Below the pieces are notes generated by a model. It saw only the letters and a list, made by a program, of their open reading frames with translations, had not been told where the DNA came from and did no database searches. Positions 10,035 to 18,716 of a stretch of 64,000 nt of DNA are shown piece by piece. The position numbers and the translations under genes were made by a program. The stretch is from Rubrivivax sp. (GTDB lineage Bacteria; Pseudomonadota; Gammaproteobacteria; Burkholderiales; Burkholderiaceae_C), in assembly GCA_016719535.1 (NCBI GenBank), contig JADJYX010000047.1, positions 186,001 to 250,000 on the forward strand, read 5' to 3'. Positions within the stretch are counted from its first letter, which is position 1. Each line of letters opens with the position of its first letter.

Positions 10035-11201
10035 ATGAACGAGACCCCGACCGCGCGCGACTGGAACGCCCTCAGCGACGATCAATTCCGTGGCATCGCC
10101 GCCGAATTCTTCGGCACCCGGGTGCCGGAGCATCTGCGCTTCCTCAGCCGGCGCCCGCGCTGGGCCGAGGTGCGCGAGTGGTACCTCACGCTGTCGCGCC
10201 ACGGCTGGCTGGTGCCGGCGTGGCCGGTCGAGCACGGCGGCATGGGATTGTCGCAGTCGAAGGTGCTCGTCTACATGGAGGAACTCGAGCGCAGCGGCGC
10301 GCCGCGGGTGATGGACCAGGGCCTGATGAACCTGGGGCCGGTGCTGATTGCCCGCGGCACCGAGGATCAGCGCCAGCGCTTCCTGCCCCGGATCCTGTCG
10401 GGCGAGCACCTGTGGTGCCAGGGCTATTCCGAACCCAATGCCGGCTCCGACCTGGCGAGCCTGCGCACCGAGGCACGCATCGAAGGCGATCAATTCGTCA
10501 TCAATGGCCAGAAGATCTGGACCAGCGTGGCCTTCGACGCCAACCACATGTTTGCGCTGGTGCGCACCGACAAGACGGTGAAGAAGCAGGCCGGCATCAG
10601 CTTCGTGATGATCGACATGCGCCAGCCGGGCGTCACCGTGCGCCCGATCCGCAACATCGCCGGGCACGAGGAGTTGTGCGAGGTCTTTCTGGATGACGTG
10701 CGGGCCCCGGTGTCCAACCTCGTCGGCGAGCTCAACGGCGGCTGGCAGGTGGCCAAGACCCTGCTGGGCTTCGAGCGCATCTGGTCGGGGTCGCCGCGCC
10801 AGTCCACCCTGGCCCTGCTGCGGCTGGAAAGGCTGGCCCGCGCCAGCGGCAGGATGTCCGACCCGGTCTTTCGCGATCGTTATACGCAGGTCACGATGGA
10901 CGTGCTGGATGCGGCCTCGGCCTACGAGCGCTTCGCGCAGATCATGCGCACCGGCGGCAGCTTCGGCGTCGAGGTCTCGATGCTCAAGATCTGGGCCACC
11001 GAAACCTGCCAGCGCGTGACCGAACTGATGGTCGAGGCCGCTGGCGACCTCGGTGCCCTGAGCGGCGAGGTCGACGTGGAGGGCGAGTCGATGGACATCC
11101 TCTATCCGTTCCTCGACTGCCGTGCCTTCACGATCTACGGCGGTTCGAGCCAGGTGCAGCGCAATATCCTGGTCAAGAACGTGCTCGACCTGCCGTCCTG
11201 A
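10035..11201 (+). CDS. acyl-CoA dehydrogenase, pair 1 subunit A
   Basis: This 388-residue flavoprotein carries the acyl-CoA dehydrogenase signature GYSEPNAGSDLAS, the FAD-contacting INGQKIWTS motif and a C-terminal IYGGSSQVQRNILVKNVL. It introduces a double bond at the alpha-beta position of an acyl-CoA and passes electrons to ETF. A second, divergent dehydrogenase follows nine bases downstream. This tandem arrangement is typical of the heterotetrameric enzymes used on steroid side chains and other bulky acyl-CoAs, where each half supplies part of the active site. The pairing is inferred from gene order and sequence divergence. Confidence 0.9.
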   Translation: MNETPTARDWNALSDDQFRGIAAEFFGTRVPEHLRFLSRRPRWAEVREWYLTLSRHGWLVPAWPVEHGGMGLSQSKVLVYMEELERSGAPRVMDQGLMNLGPVLIARGTEDQRQRFLPRILSGEHLWCQGYSEPNAGSDLASLRTEARIEGDQFVINGQKIWTSVAFDANHMFALVRTDKTVKKQAGISFVMIDMRQPGVTVRPIRNIAGHEELCEVFLDDVRAPVSNLVGELNGGWQVAKTLLGFERIWSGSPRQSTLALLRLERLARASGRMSDPVFRDRYTQVTMDVLDAASAYERFAQIMRTGGSFGVEVSMLKIWATETCQRVTELMVEAAGDLGALSGEVDVEGESMDILYPFLDCRAFTIYGGSSQVQRNILVKNVLDLPS

Positions 11202-11209
11202 GGAAGACC

Positions 11210-12367
11210 ATGAACGAAACGACCGAGTTCCGGGCCACCGGGTCCGACCAGCAGCAGCTCGACATGCTGCGTGAGAGCGCTGCCGACGTGGTTGCCCGTG
11301 GCACCGACATGAAGCGGCTGCGCGAGCGGCGCGGCACGTTGCCCGGCTTCGATCCGGCGCACCTGCGCCAGATGGCCGAACTGGGCTGGCTGGGCATCAT
11401 GGTTCCAGAGGCGCGCGGCGGGCTGGGCCTGGGCCTGACCGAGATGGCCACCGTGTTGCAGGAACTGGGCAAGGGCCTGATGGCCGACCCGCTGCTGCCG
11501 GTGGCGTTGGCGACGCGGGTGCTGTGCCACGCACCGGGCTGGACGGCGGGCGACGAACGGCTGGCGATGGTGGTGGAGGGTCGCACGCTGCCGGCGCTCG
11601 CGTGGCAGGAAGGGACGGGGGGCATCGATCCCCGGGCCATCGGCACCCAGGCGCGGGCGGCGTCCACGGGTGATGGCTGGCGGCTGAACGGACGCAAGCG
11701 CTTCGTCGCCGGCGCAGCGGCGGCGGGCGGCTACATCGTGTCGGCGCTGGATCGGGAGGGCGCTGCGCTCTTCTGGGTCGACGCGCACGCGCCGGGGCTC
11801 GCCCTCGACCACGAATGGCGCGCCGACCAGACGCCCAGCGGCGTGCTGACGCTGCACGACGTGCACGTGGCGCCGGACCAGCGGGTTGCGGCCGGCCTGG
11901 CGCCGCTGGCGCGTGCGCTCGACGAGACCGCCGTGCTGGCCGCCGCCGAGATGCTGGGCGTGATGGAAGCGGCTCTGCAACTGGCGCTGGCCTACATGCG
12001 CACGCGCGTGCAGTTCGGCAAGCCGATCGGCAGCTTCCAGGCCTTGCAGCACAAGGCCGCCGATCTGTATGTGCAGCAGGAGCTGGTGCGTGCCGTTCTG
12101 CAGGACGCGCTGCGCACGTTCGATGGCGGCGGTGACGACCGGCAGGCGCAGGCCCTGGTGGCCAGCCGGTGCAAGGCGCGCGCCAGCGATGCCGGTCTGC
12201 GCGTCACGCGGGAGGTCATCCAGCTGCACGGCGCGATCGGCTACACCGACGAGCACGATGCCGGCTTGTACCTCAAGCGCGCGCTGGTGCTGTCGGCCTG
12301 GCTCGGCAATGCGAGCGCGCACCGCGCCCGCTTTTCCGCCTTGCAGGAGCCTCTGGCTGCGCTATAG
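11210..12367 (+). CDS. acyl-CoA dehydrogenase, pair 1 subunit B
   Basis: This 385-residue protein is a divergent acyl-CoA dehydrogenase. The N-terminal half keeps LGWLGIMVPEARGGLGLG but lacks the usual SEPxAGSD signature in the middle domain. The C-terminal half keeps YMRTRVQFGKPIGSFQALQHKAAD and QLHGAIGYTDEHD. Such loss in one partner is expected for heteromeric dehydrogenases. It follows subunit A closely. The promoter of the downstream regulator gene lies in its last codons. Confidence 0.88.
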   Translation: MNETTEFRATGSDQQQLDMLRESAADVVARGTDMKRLRERRGTLPGFDPAHLRQMAELGWLGIMVPEARGGLGLGLTEMATVLQELGKGLMADPLLPVALATRVLCHAPGWTAGDERLAMVVEGRTLPALAWQEGTGGIDPRAIGTQARAASTGDGWRLNGRKRFVAGAAAAGGYIVSALDREGAALFWVDAHAPGLALDHEWRADQTPSGVLTLHDVHVAPDQRVAAGLAPLARALDETAVLAAAEMLGVMEAALQLALAYMRTRVQFGKPIGSFQALQHKAADLYVQQELVRAVLQDALRTFDGGGDDRQAQALVASRCKARASDAGLRVTREVIQLHGAIGYTDEHDAGLYLKRALVLSAWLGNASAHRARFSALQEPLAAL

Positions 12368-12386
12368 TTGTTCCGCACGCCGGAAC
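12341..12386 (+). promoter_or_regulatory. iclR-type gene promoter and autoregulatory operator
   Basis: TTGCAG (12341-12346), 16 bases and TATAGT (12363-12368) form a promoter inside the end of the preceding gene. Directly after the -10 comes a perfect inverted repeat GTTCCG-CACGC-CGGAAC (12370-12386), placed where a bound repressor would block initiation. It contains the GTTCC/GGAAC half-sites also seen at the island promoters. Confidence 0.55.
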
Positions 12387-12411
12387 GTCGACCGGCCCAA
12401 GGGAAGAAGCG

Positions 12412-13266
12412 ATGATTCGTGCCGTGGGCCGTGCGCTGGCCATTTTCGATGCCTATGACAACGAGCACCTGAGCCTTTCGCTGCAGGAGATTGCCGAGCG
12501 CATCCGCATGCCCAAGACGACGGCCTTCCGCCTCGTCAATACGCTCGAACGCGCCGGCTTCCTGGTGCGCATGGACAACCAGCGCTACTGCCTGTCGCTG
12601 AAGCTCGCGCGCCTGGGTGGCCTGGTGCGCAGCACGCTGAGCATCCTGGAGATCGCCCGTCCGGTGATGCTGCAGGTCAACGAGCAGGTGTCGGAGACGA
12701 TCGCGCTCAACGCCATCGTCGGCAACGAGCGCATGGTGCTCGATGCCGTGGACACACCGTCGCCCTTGATGTCGATGGCGCGTCCCGGCGAGCGACAGCC
12801 GCTGCTGCTGGGTGCCAGCGGCCGCATCCTGATGGCCTACATGAAGCCCGAGGTGCTCGAGGCGGTGCTGAAGGCCAATGTGCGCGGCACCGACTTCGAC
12901 CGGGCGGCCTTCGACCGCGAGATCGCGCGCTTCAAGCGCCAGGGTTTTGCCGTCACACGGGGACAGCGCGTGCCCGGACTGACGGCAATCGCGGTGCCCA
13001 TCTTCGACATCCACGACGAGGTGAAATACAGCCTGGCGCTCACCGGCCCCAGCGTGCGCATCGACTCGCGCGACCACGAACTGGCCGAGGTGATGACCGC
13101 CGCGGCCCGTGACATCTCCAGCCGCCTGGGTGCAAGCCCGGAGAATGGCATCGACCTGAGGCTGCTGGCGGCCGACGATGCGGATACCGCTGCACGCGAA
13201 AAGGCCCGCAAGGCGCCGGCGCGCAAGGTTGCGCCGCGCAAGCGCGTCGCAGCAACCGCGGCCTGA
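12412..13266 (+). CDS. IclR family transcriptional regulator
   Basis: This is the only intact transcription factor in the catabolic island. The 284-residue protein has the IclR winged-helix domain (helix-turn-helix about 24-46, SLQEIAERIRMPKTTAFRLVNTLE) and the effector-binding domain from about 75 to 255. The ATG is preceded by GGGAAGAAG. A Lys/Arg/Ala-rich tail (about 262-284) is not part of the core family and may add non-specific DNA contacts. IclR proteins commonly sense pathway intermediates. The inverted repeat in front of the gene supports autoregulation, and related half-sites at five promoters suggest it controls the island. Confidence 0.9.
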   Translation: MIRAVGRALAIFDAYDNEHLSLSLQEIAERIRMPKTTAFRLVNTLERAGFLVRMDNQRYCLSLKLARLGGLVRSTLSILEIARPVMLQVNEQVSETIALNAIVGNERMVLDAVDTPSPLMSMARPGERQPLLLGASGRILMAYMKPEVLEAVLKANVRGTDFDRAAFDREIARFKRQGFAVTRGQRVPGLTAIAVPIFDIHDEVKYSLALTGPSVRIDSRDHELAEVMTAAARDISSRLGASPENGIDLRLLAADDADTAAREKARKAPARKVAPRKRVAATAA

Positions 13267-13271
13267 AAGCG

Positions 13272-13290
13272 GCGCCGCATTCCTCGGCGC
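13272..13290. terminator. hairpin between convergent genes
   Basis: GCGCCG-N7-CGGCGC lies between the regulator gene and the convergent multifunctional gene, followed rightward by TTCGT. It could serve as a weak bidirectional terminator; no real T-run follows. Confidence 0.3.
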
Positions 13291-13294
13291 TTCG

Positions 13295-15385
13295 TCAGTC
13301 GGGTCGGGCGAAGGTCTTGCCGGCCCTGGCCAGCCGCTCCAGCAGCGGTGCCGGTGCCCAGAACTCGCCATGCTGGCGGTGGAACTCGCAGATGCGGGCG
13401 TGCACCCTGTCCAGTCCGATCGTGTCGGCATAGAACATCGGGCCGCCCCGCCAGGCCGGGAAGCCGTAGCCATTGACGTAGATGAGGTCGATGTCCGAAG
13501 CGCGCTGGGCGATGCCGTCGGCCAGTACCCTGGCCCCTTCGTTGATCAGCGCATAGATGCAGCGCTCGACGATCTCCTCGTCGCTGATCGTGCGGCGCTC
13601 GATGCCCGACTCGCGCGCGCAGTCCTCGATGACCTGCTGCACCACCGGATCGGGCAGCGGCGTGCGGCTGCCGGCCTCGTAGCGGTAGAAGCCGGCGCCG
13701 GCCTTCTGGCCAAAGCGGCCGAGTTCGCACAGTCGGTCGGCCACCTTCGAATAGCGCAGATGCGCCGGCCGCGTGGCGGCGGCGCGCTTGCGGCTGGCCC
13801 AGCTGATGTCCAGGCCAGCCAGGTCGGACATCGCGAAGCGCCCCATGGCCAGGCCGAAGCGCTGCAGCGCGCCGTCCACCTGCGCCGGCGTGGCACCCTC
13901 CTCGAGCAGGAATTCGGCCTCGCGCGCGTACTGCGCCACCATGCGGTTGCCGACGAACCCGTCGCACACGCCCACCAGCACCGGCAGCTTGCCGATCTGC
14001 CGCCCCACCGCCATGCAGGTGGCCAGCACGCCCGGCGCGGTGGCCGCGCCACGCACCACCTCGAGCAGCCGCATCACGTGCGCCGGGCTGAAAAAATGCA
14101 GGCCGATCACCGAAGCCGGCCGCGAGGTGCTGCGCGCGATCTGATTCACGTCCAGGCGCGAGGTGTTGGTGGCCAGGATGGCGCCGGGCTTGCACAAGGC
14201 ATCGAGCCGGCCGAAGAGATCCTTCTTGGCGTCCATGTCCTCGAAGATGGCCTCGATCACCAGCTCGGCATCGGCGGCATCCGCCAGTTCCAGCGTCGGC
14301 GTGATGCGCGTAAACCTGGCGTCGGCCTCGGCCTGCGTCAGCCTGCCCTTGGCCACCGTGCCGGCGTAATTGCGCGCAATGGTCGCCAGGCCGCGGTCCA
14401 GCGCCTCCTGTCGGCTTTCGATCAGCGTCACCGGGATGCCGGCGCTGGCAAAGCCCATCGCGATGCCGCCGCCCATGGTGCCCGCACCGACGATGGCCAC
14501 GCGGGTCACCGGCGAGACCGGCGTTCCGGCCGGCAGGTCGGTGATCCTGGCCGCCGCGCGTTCGGCCATGAACAGGTGGCGCAAGGCCTTGGATTCGATG
14601 CCGTTGACGAGCACGTCGAAGCGCTCGCGTTCGAAGGCCATGCCCTCGTCGAACGGCTTGCTGACCGAGGCTTCGAGGCAGGCCAGGCATTCCAGCGGTG
14701 CCGGCTGGCCGCGGTGACTCCGGGCCAGCGCAGCGCGCTGCCGCTCGAACCACTGTGCATCCGGCGGCGGCGTCGCCTGTCGGCGCGAGACCACCGGGTG
14801 TTCGGCGCGTGCGGCCATGCGGCGCGCAAATTCGATCGCGGCGGCAAGCAGGTCGCGGTCGGTCACTTCGTCGACCAGGCCCAGCTTCAGGGCTTCGTCG
14901 GCATCGACCGGCGCCCCCGAGATGATGATGCGAGCCGCTGCCTCCACGCCCACCAGGCGCGGCAGGCGCTGCGTGCCGCCGCCGCCGGGCAGCAGGCCGA
15001 GCTTGACCTCGGGCAGCCCCAGGCGGGCCCCACGCTGGGCGAAGCGGTAGTGGCAGCCCATGGCAAATTCGAGCCCCAGGCCCAGCGCATGGCCGTGGAT
15101 GGCGGCCACCACCGGCTTGGCCGATGCTTCGATGCGCTTGACCAGGGTGCGCGAACTCGGCTCGGCACGCGACGCCGGCGTGTTGAAGGCCTTGATGTCG
15201 GCACCGCCGCAAAACAGCTTGCCGGCGCCGGCCACGACGATGGCGCGCACCGCGGGGTCGGCCCAGGCGCGGTCCAGATGGGCCGCCATCTCTTCGCGCT
15301 GGGCATGGCCCAGGCCGTTGACGGGCGGGTTGTCGATGAGGACCACGGCGACGTCGCCGTGCAGGGCGTAGTTGGCTTCGTTCAT
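13295..15385 (-). CDS. enoyl-CoA hydratase/3-hydroxyacyl-CoA dehydrogenase fusion
   Basis: This 696-residue multifunctional beta-oxidation enzyme resembles FadJ and peroxisomal bifunctional proteins. Residues 1-190 are a crotonase domain with the first catalytic glutamate (Glu126 in LGLPEVKLG), but the second is replaced by Arg152 (AAARIIISG). From about 290 there is a Rossmann domain (VAIVGAGTMGGGIA), then GLHFFSPAHVMRLLEVV with the catalytic histidine, and two C-terminal dimerisation repeats with GNRMV and GYGFPAWRGGPM. The ATG is eight bases after a candidate -10 box and lacks a Shine-Dalgarno, so the message may be leaderless. Altered isomerase or hydratase activity is possible. Confidence 0.93.
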   Translation of the reverse strand: MNEANYALHGDVAVVLIDNPPVNGLGHAQREEMAAHLDRAWADPAVRAIVVAGAGKLFCGGADIKAFNTPASRAEPSSRTLVKRIEASAKPVVAAIHGHALGLGLEFAMGCHYRFAQRGARLGLPEVKLGLLPGGGGTQRLPRLVGVEAAARIIISGAPVDADEALKLGLVDEVTDRDLLAAAIEFARRMAARAEHPVVSRRQATPPPDAQWFERQRAALARSHRGQPAPLECLACLEASVSKPFDEGMAFERERFDVLVNGIESKALRHLFMAERAAARITDLPAGTPVSPVTRVAIVGAGTMGGGIAMGFASAGIPVTLIESRQEALDRGLATIARNYAGTVAKGRLTQAEADARFTRITPTLELADAADAELVIEAIFEDMDAKKDLFGRLDALCKPGAILATNTSRLDVNQIARSTSRPASVIGLHFFSPAHVMRLLEVVRGAATAPGVLATCMAVGRQIGKLPVLVGVCDGFVGNRMVAQYAREAEFLLEEGATPAQVDGALQRFGLAMGRFAMSDLAGLDISWASRKRAAATRPAHLRYSKVADRLCELGRFGQKAGAGFYRYEAGSRTPLPDPVVQQVIEDCARESGIERRTISDEEIVERCIYALINEGARVLADGIAQRASDIDLIYVNGYGFPAWRGGPMFYADTIGLDRVHARICEFHRQHGEFWAPAPLLERLARAGKTFARPD

Positions 15386-15393
15386 GGTTCGGA

Positions 15394-15422
15394 GTCTAAT
15401 TTTATGGAATTGATTCCGTCAA
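15394..15422 (-). promoter_or_regulatory. promoter/operator of the hydratase/dehydrogenase fusion gene
   Basis: Reading leftward: TTGACG (15422-15417), 17 bases, TTAGAC (15399-15394). The spacer holds the palindrome GGAA-TTGA-TTCC (15406-15417 on the plus strand), the clearest operator copy in the island. Only eight bases separate the -10 from the ATG at 15385. A weaker rightward promoter (TTGATT, 17 bases, TAACAT) overlaps it and could serve the gene at 15471. Confidence 0.5.
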
Positions 15423-15470
15423 GCGAAACCGATAACATGACGCTTCCCCGAACTCAACCGGACCCCTCGC

Positions 15471-16244
15471 ATGAGCCGCATCGAGCTCGAACGCCGCGAC
15501 GCTGTCGCCGTCGTGACCCTGGTCAACCCGGAGCGCCGCAATGCGCTCGACCTCGAGATGCGCCGCGCGCTGCTGCAGACGCTGCGCACCGTGGCCGATG
15601 ACGAAGCCGTGCGCGCGCTGGTGCTCACCGGCGCCGGTGCGGCGTTCTGTGCCGGCGCCGACGTGGGCCGCATGGGCGGGCGCGACCTGGCGGGTTCGCG
15701 CCAGCGCATGCAGGTGATGCACGAGATGGTGCGCACGCTGCATGACCTGGACAAGCCGGTGGTGGCGGCCGTGCGCGGGCCGGCGGTGGGCATCGGCTTC
15801 AGCCTGGCGATGTCCTGCGACGTGGTGCTGGCCGCGCCTTCGGCCGATTTCTCGCAGGTCTTCACGCGCGTCGGACTGGCGCCCGACGGCGGTGCGATCT
15901 GGTTTCTGGCGCGGCTGCTGGGCATGCAGCGTGCCAAGGAGCTGGTCTACAGCGGGCGCAAGCTGCGTGCCGAGGAGGCGCTTGCCCTCGGCCTGGTGTC
16001 GCGCATCGTGCCCGAGGAGCAGGTGCTGGACGAGGCCATCGTGCTGGCCGCATCCTGGGCCGAGGGCCCCGGGCTCGCGCTGGCGATGGCCAAACAGCTG
16101 TTCGCGGCCAGCGTGGCGCCCAGCCTGGCGCAGTTTCTCGAGATGGAACTGCTGGTCGGGCCGCAGCTGTCGCAGACGGCCGACCACGCCGAGGGGCGCG
16201 CGGCCTTCCAGGAAAAGCGCAAGCCCCGCTTCACCGGCCGCTGA
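15471..16244 (+). CDS. crotonase-family enzyme (isomerase-type)
   Basis: This 257-residue crotonase-fold protein has CAGADVGRM in the oxyanion-hole region and GPAVGIGFSLAM. The first classical glutamate is replaced by Phe131 (FSQVFTRVG), while Asp139 in LAPDGG and Glu157 (RAKELVYSG) remain. This resembles PaaG-like enoyl-CoA isomerases, which use an aspartate in this loop. It stands alone between convergent and divergent neighbours. It probably shifts a double bond in an unsaturated acyl-CoA; this is inferred from motif pattern only. Confidence 0.82.
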   Translation: MSRIELERRDAVAVVTLVNPERRNALDLEMRRALLQTLRTVADDEAVRALVLTGAGAAFCAGADVGRMGGRDLAGSRQRMQVMHEMVRTLHDLDKPVVAAVRGPAVGIGFSLAMSCDVVLAAPSADFSQVFTRVGLAPDGGAIWFLARLLGMQRAKELVYSGRKLRAEEALALGLVSRIVPEEQVLDEAIVLAASWAEGPGLALAMAKQLFAASVAPSLAQFLEMELLVGPQLSQTADHAEGRAAFQEKRKPRFTGR

Positions 16245-16256
16245 CGGCCGACGTGC

Positions 16257-17480
16257 TCATTTCGGCTTCTGCACGAAGTCGCACTGGCTTTCCGACAGCG
16301 GCCGCCAGACCTCGACCGCGGGGATCTCGGCGCCCACCTTGTAGTAGTCGTAGGCGCCCCTGGATTCGCCGGGTGACTTGATCTGCACCACATGGCCCGG
16401 GCGCATGACCTGGCCGTCCTCGCGAATGCTCACGTTCTTCATCTGGAAATCGTTGACCGGCGTGGACTTCATCGTCGCCACGACCTTGGGGCCGTCATCG
16501 GTGGCGGCAGCGGCCACGGCCTTCAGGTAGTGCAGCGCGGCGCTGTAGGCGCCGGCCTGCAGGTAGTTGGGTGCCACGCCCTTGTGACGGGCCATGAAGC
16601 GCTGTGACCAGGCGCGGCTGGCTTCGTCGCGGTCCCAGTAGAAGGGGTCGACGAAGCGCAGGCCCTGTGCCACCTCCAGGCCCATCGCATGCGCCGCATT
16701 GATCGTCATGCCGGTGCTGGTGACGATCTGGCCTTGTTCCTTGATCTGGTATTCGCGCGCCTGCTTGAGCGCATTGGTCAGGTCTTCGCCGGAATTCATC
16801 AGCACGATGGCCTGCGCCTTGCTGGCCTGTGCCTGCAGCAGGAAGGACGAGAAGTCGGTGGTGCCCAGCGGATGCTTGACCGAACCGACGACCTTGCCGC
16901 CGCCGGCCTCGACGAAGCGCGCCGACTCGGTGGCCAGCATGTTGCCGAAGGCATAGTCGACGGCGATGAAGTAGAAGGTCTTCACACCCTGGCGCAGCAG
17001 CGCCTGGATGCTCGACTTGGGCATGAAATAGGTGTCGATGACGAACTGGAAGTTCATCGGCGAGCAGGCCTTGCCGGTGAGGTCACCGGTGGCGGTGCCG
17101 GCCGCCATGAAGGGCTTGCGAGCCTGCCTGGCCAGGTTGCTGACCCCGAGCGCGATCGACGACGCCGAGCCGGTGATGATGGCGTCGACCTTGTCGGTGT
17201 CGATCCAGCGGCGCGCGATGCTGGTGCCGATATCGGGCTTGTTCTGGTCGTCGGCGACGATCAGCTCGACCGGCTTGCCGTTCACCTTGCCGCCGAAGTC
17301 CTCGATCGCCATGCGGATGGCCAGCGCCGAGCCCGGGCCGCCATTGGACGCATAGGGGCCGGACTGGTCGGCCAGGTAGCCGATGCGCACCACGTCGTCG
17401 GACACCTGGGCCTGTGCCAGGCCGCCCATCGCAGCCAGGCCGGCCGCGGCGGTTTTCGCAAACAGTTGCTTCGCATTCAT
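16257..17480 (-). CDS. ABC transporter substrate-binding protein, branched-chain amino acid type
   Basis: This is a 407-residue periplasmic-binding protein of the LivJ/type I family. It has a clear signal peptide (MNAKQLFAKTAAAGLAAMGG, cleavage after AQA) and the family motif VRIGYLADQSGPYASNGGPGSALA. Burkholderiales use such proteins for aromatic and aliphatic carboxylates as well as amino acids. No permease or ATPase genes are adjacent, so it must borrow membrane partners. It heads a leftward group separate from the thiolase-like gene at 17559, by a gap of 78 bases. Confidence 0.9.
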   Translation of the reverse strand: MNAKQLFAKTAAAGLAAMGGLAQAQVSDDVVRIGYLADQSGPYASNGGPGSALAIRMAIEDFGGKVNGKPVELIVADDQNKPDIGTSIARRWIDTDKVDAIITGSASSIALGVSNLARQARKPFMAAGTATGDLTGKACSPMNFQFVIDTYFMPKSSIQALLRQGVKTFYFIAVDYAFGNMLATESARFVEAGGGKVVGSVKHPLGTTDFSSFLLQAQASKAQAIVLMNSGEDLTNALKQAREYQIKEQGQIVTSTGMTINAAHAMGLEVAQGLRFVDPFYWDRDEASRAWSQRFMARHKGVAPNYLQAGAYSAALHYLKAVAAAATDDGPKVVATMKSTPVNDFQMKNVSIREDGQVMRPGHVVQIKSPGESRGAYDYYKVGAEIPAVEVWRPLSESQCDFVQKPK

Positions 17481-17558
17481 CCTTCGTCTCCAGTCAGGTG
17501 GTGTTGAGGTGAGGGCCGCTGTCGTGCGGCCGGGCAGGGACCAGGGGTGGGCTGCGGG

Positions 17559-18716
17559 TCACAGCGTGGCCTGGGTGCCCAGGATCACGGTGCTCTGGCT
17601 CGACAGCACGCCGCCGTTGCCATGCGCGATCGCGGTGTCGCAGCCGCGGACCTGGCGCACGCCGCATTCGCCGCGCAGCTGGCGCACCGCCTCGATCAGC
17701 ACGAACAGGCCGAACATGCCGGGGTGGCCGTACGACAGACCGCCGCCGCTGGTATTGACCGGCAGCCGCCCGCCCGGGGCGATGGCGCCGCCGCTGACGA
17801 AGGCGCCGCCTTCACCCTTGGCGCAGAAACCCAGGTCTTCCAGAAACAGCAGCGTGGTGATGGTGAAGGCGTCGTAGACCTGCACGACGTCGATGTCGCG
17901 CGCCTGCAGCCCGGCCATCGCATAGGCCAGCGCGCCGGAGCGCGCGGCGCCGGTGACGGTGAGGTCCGGCATGCTGCTGATGGCCTGGTGGCTGATGCAC
18001 TCGCCCACGCCCAGCACATAGGCCGGCGGCTTGCGCAGGCTGCGCGCGCGTGCGGCCGAGGTCATCACCAGCGCGCCGCCGCCGTCGGTGACGAGGCAGC
18101 AGTCGCGCACCGTCAGCGGATGGCTGACCATGCGTGAGGCCAGCACCTCGGCCACCGTCAGCGGCGTCTTCTCCCAGGCTGCCGGGTTGAGCAGCGCCCA
18201 CTGCCGCGCCGCGACGGCGATCTCGGCCAGCTGCTCGCGCGTGGTGCCGTACTGGTGCATGTGGCGCGAGGCCGCCAGCGCGTAGGCGCTGGCCGGGGTG
18301 AGCGGACGAAAAGGCGTCTCGTAGGGGTTGAATTCGCGCGGCGCCACCTGGCGGCGGCCGGCGCTGCGCTGGGTGCTGCCGTAGGCGATGACGGCCACCT
18401 CGCACAGCCCGGCCTCGATGGCCGCCTGCGCGTGCGCCACATGCGTCATGAATGACGATCCGCCCATCATGGTGCAGTCCTGCACGCGCGGCTGCAGGCC
18501 CAGGTATTCGCACAGCGCGGTGCTCGGCATGCGGCTCTGGCCGGCGGCCGCGAAGACGCCGTCGACATCGGTCAGCGCCAGGCCACAGTCGGCCAGGGCT
18601 CGGTGCACGCCCTGTGCCATCAGGTCGATCACCGACAGGCCTTCGGCAACCTCGCCGAGATCGGATTCGGCCACACCGACGATGGCCGCGGCACCGCGCT
18701 TCAGACCGGCGCTCAT
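17559..18716 (-). CDS. thiolase-like protein without catalytic Cys (retro-aldolase type)
   Basis: This 385-residue protein has the thiolase fold of the SCP-x/Ltp2 group. At the position of the nucleophilic cysteine it has MGGSSFM (residues 84-90), so normal thiolysis is unlikely. It keeps YDAFTITTLLFLEDLGFC, NTSGGGLSYGHPGMFG and a terminal GNGG segment. In steroid-degrading actinobacteria such proteins pair with a DUF35 protein and cleave a tertiary beta-hydroxyacyl-CoA by retro-aldol reaction. A DUF35 gene lies immediately upstream with a four-base overlap. The same chemistry is inferred here but not proven. Confidence 0.85.
   Translation of the reverse strand: MSAGLKRGAAAIVGVAESDLGEVAEGLSVIDLMAQGVHRALADCGLALTDVDGVFAAAGQSRMPSTALCEYLGLQPRVQDCTMMGGSSFMTHVAHAQAAIEAGLCEVAVIAYGSTQRSAGRRQVAPREFNPYETPFRPLTPASAYALAASRHMHQYGTTREQLAEIAVAARQWALLNPAAWEKTPLTVAEVLASRMVSHPLTVRDCCLVTDGGGALVMTSAARARSLRKPPAYVLGVGECISHQAISSMPDLTVTGAARSGALAYAMAGLQARDIDVVQVYDAFTITTLLFLEDLGFCAKGEGGAFVSGGAIAPGGRLPVNTSGGGLSYGHPGMFGLFVLIEAVRQLRGECGVRQVRGCDTAIAHGNGGVLSSQSTVILGTQATL

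Noticed and set aside
12837..15212. 791-codon minus-strand frame beside the hydratase/dehydrogenase fusion
   Set aside because: It runs in another frame of the same strand as the real gene and shows no domain motifs.
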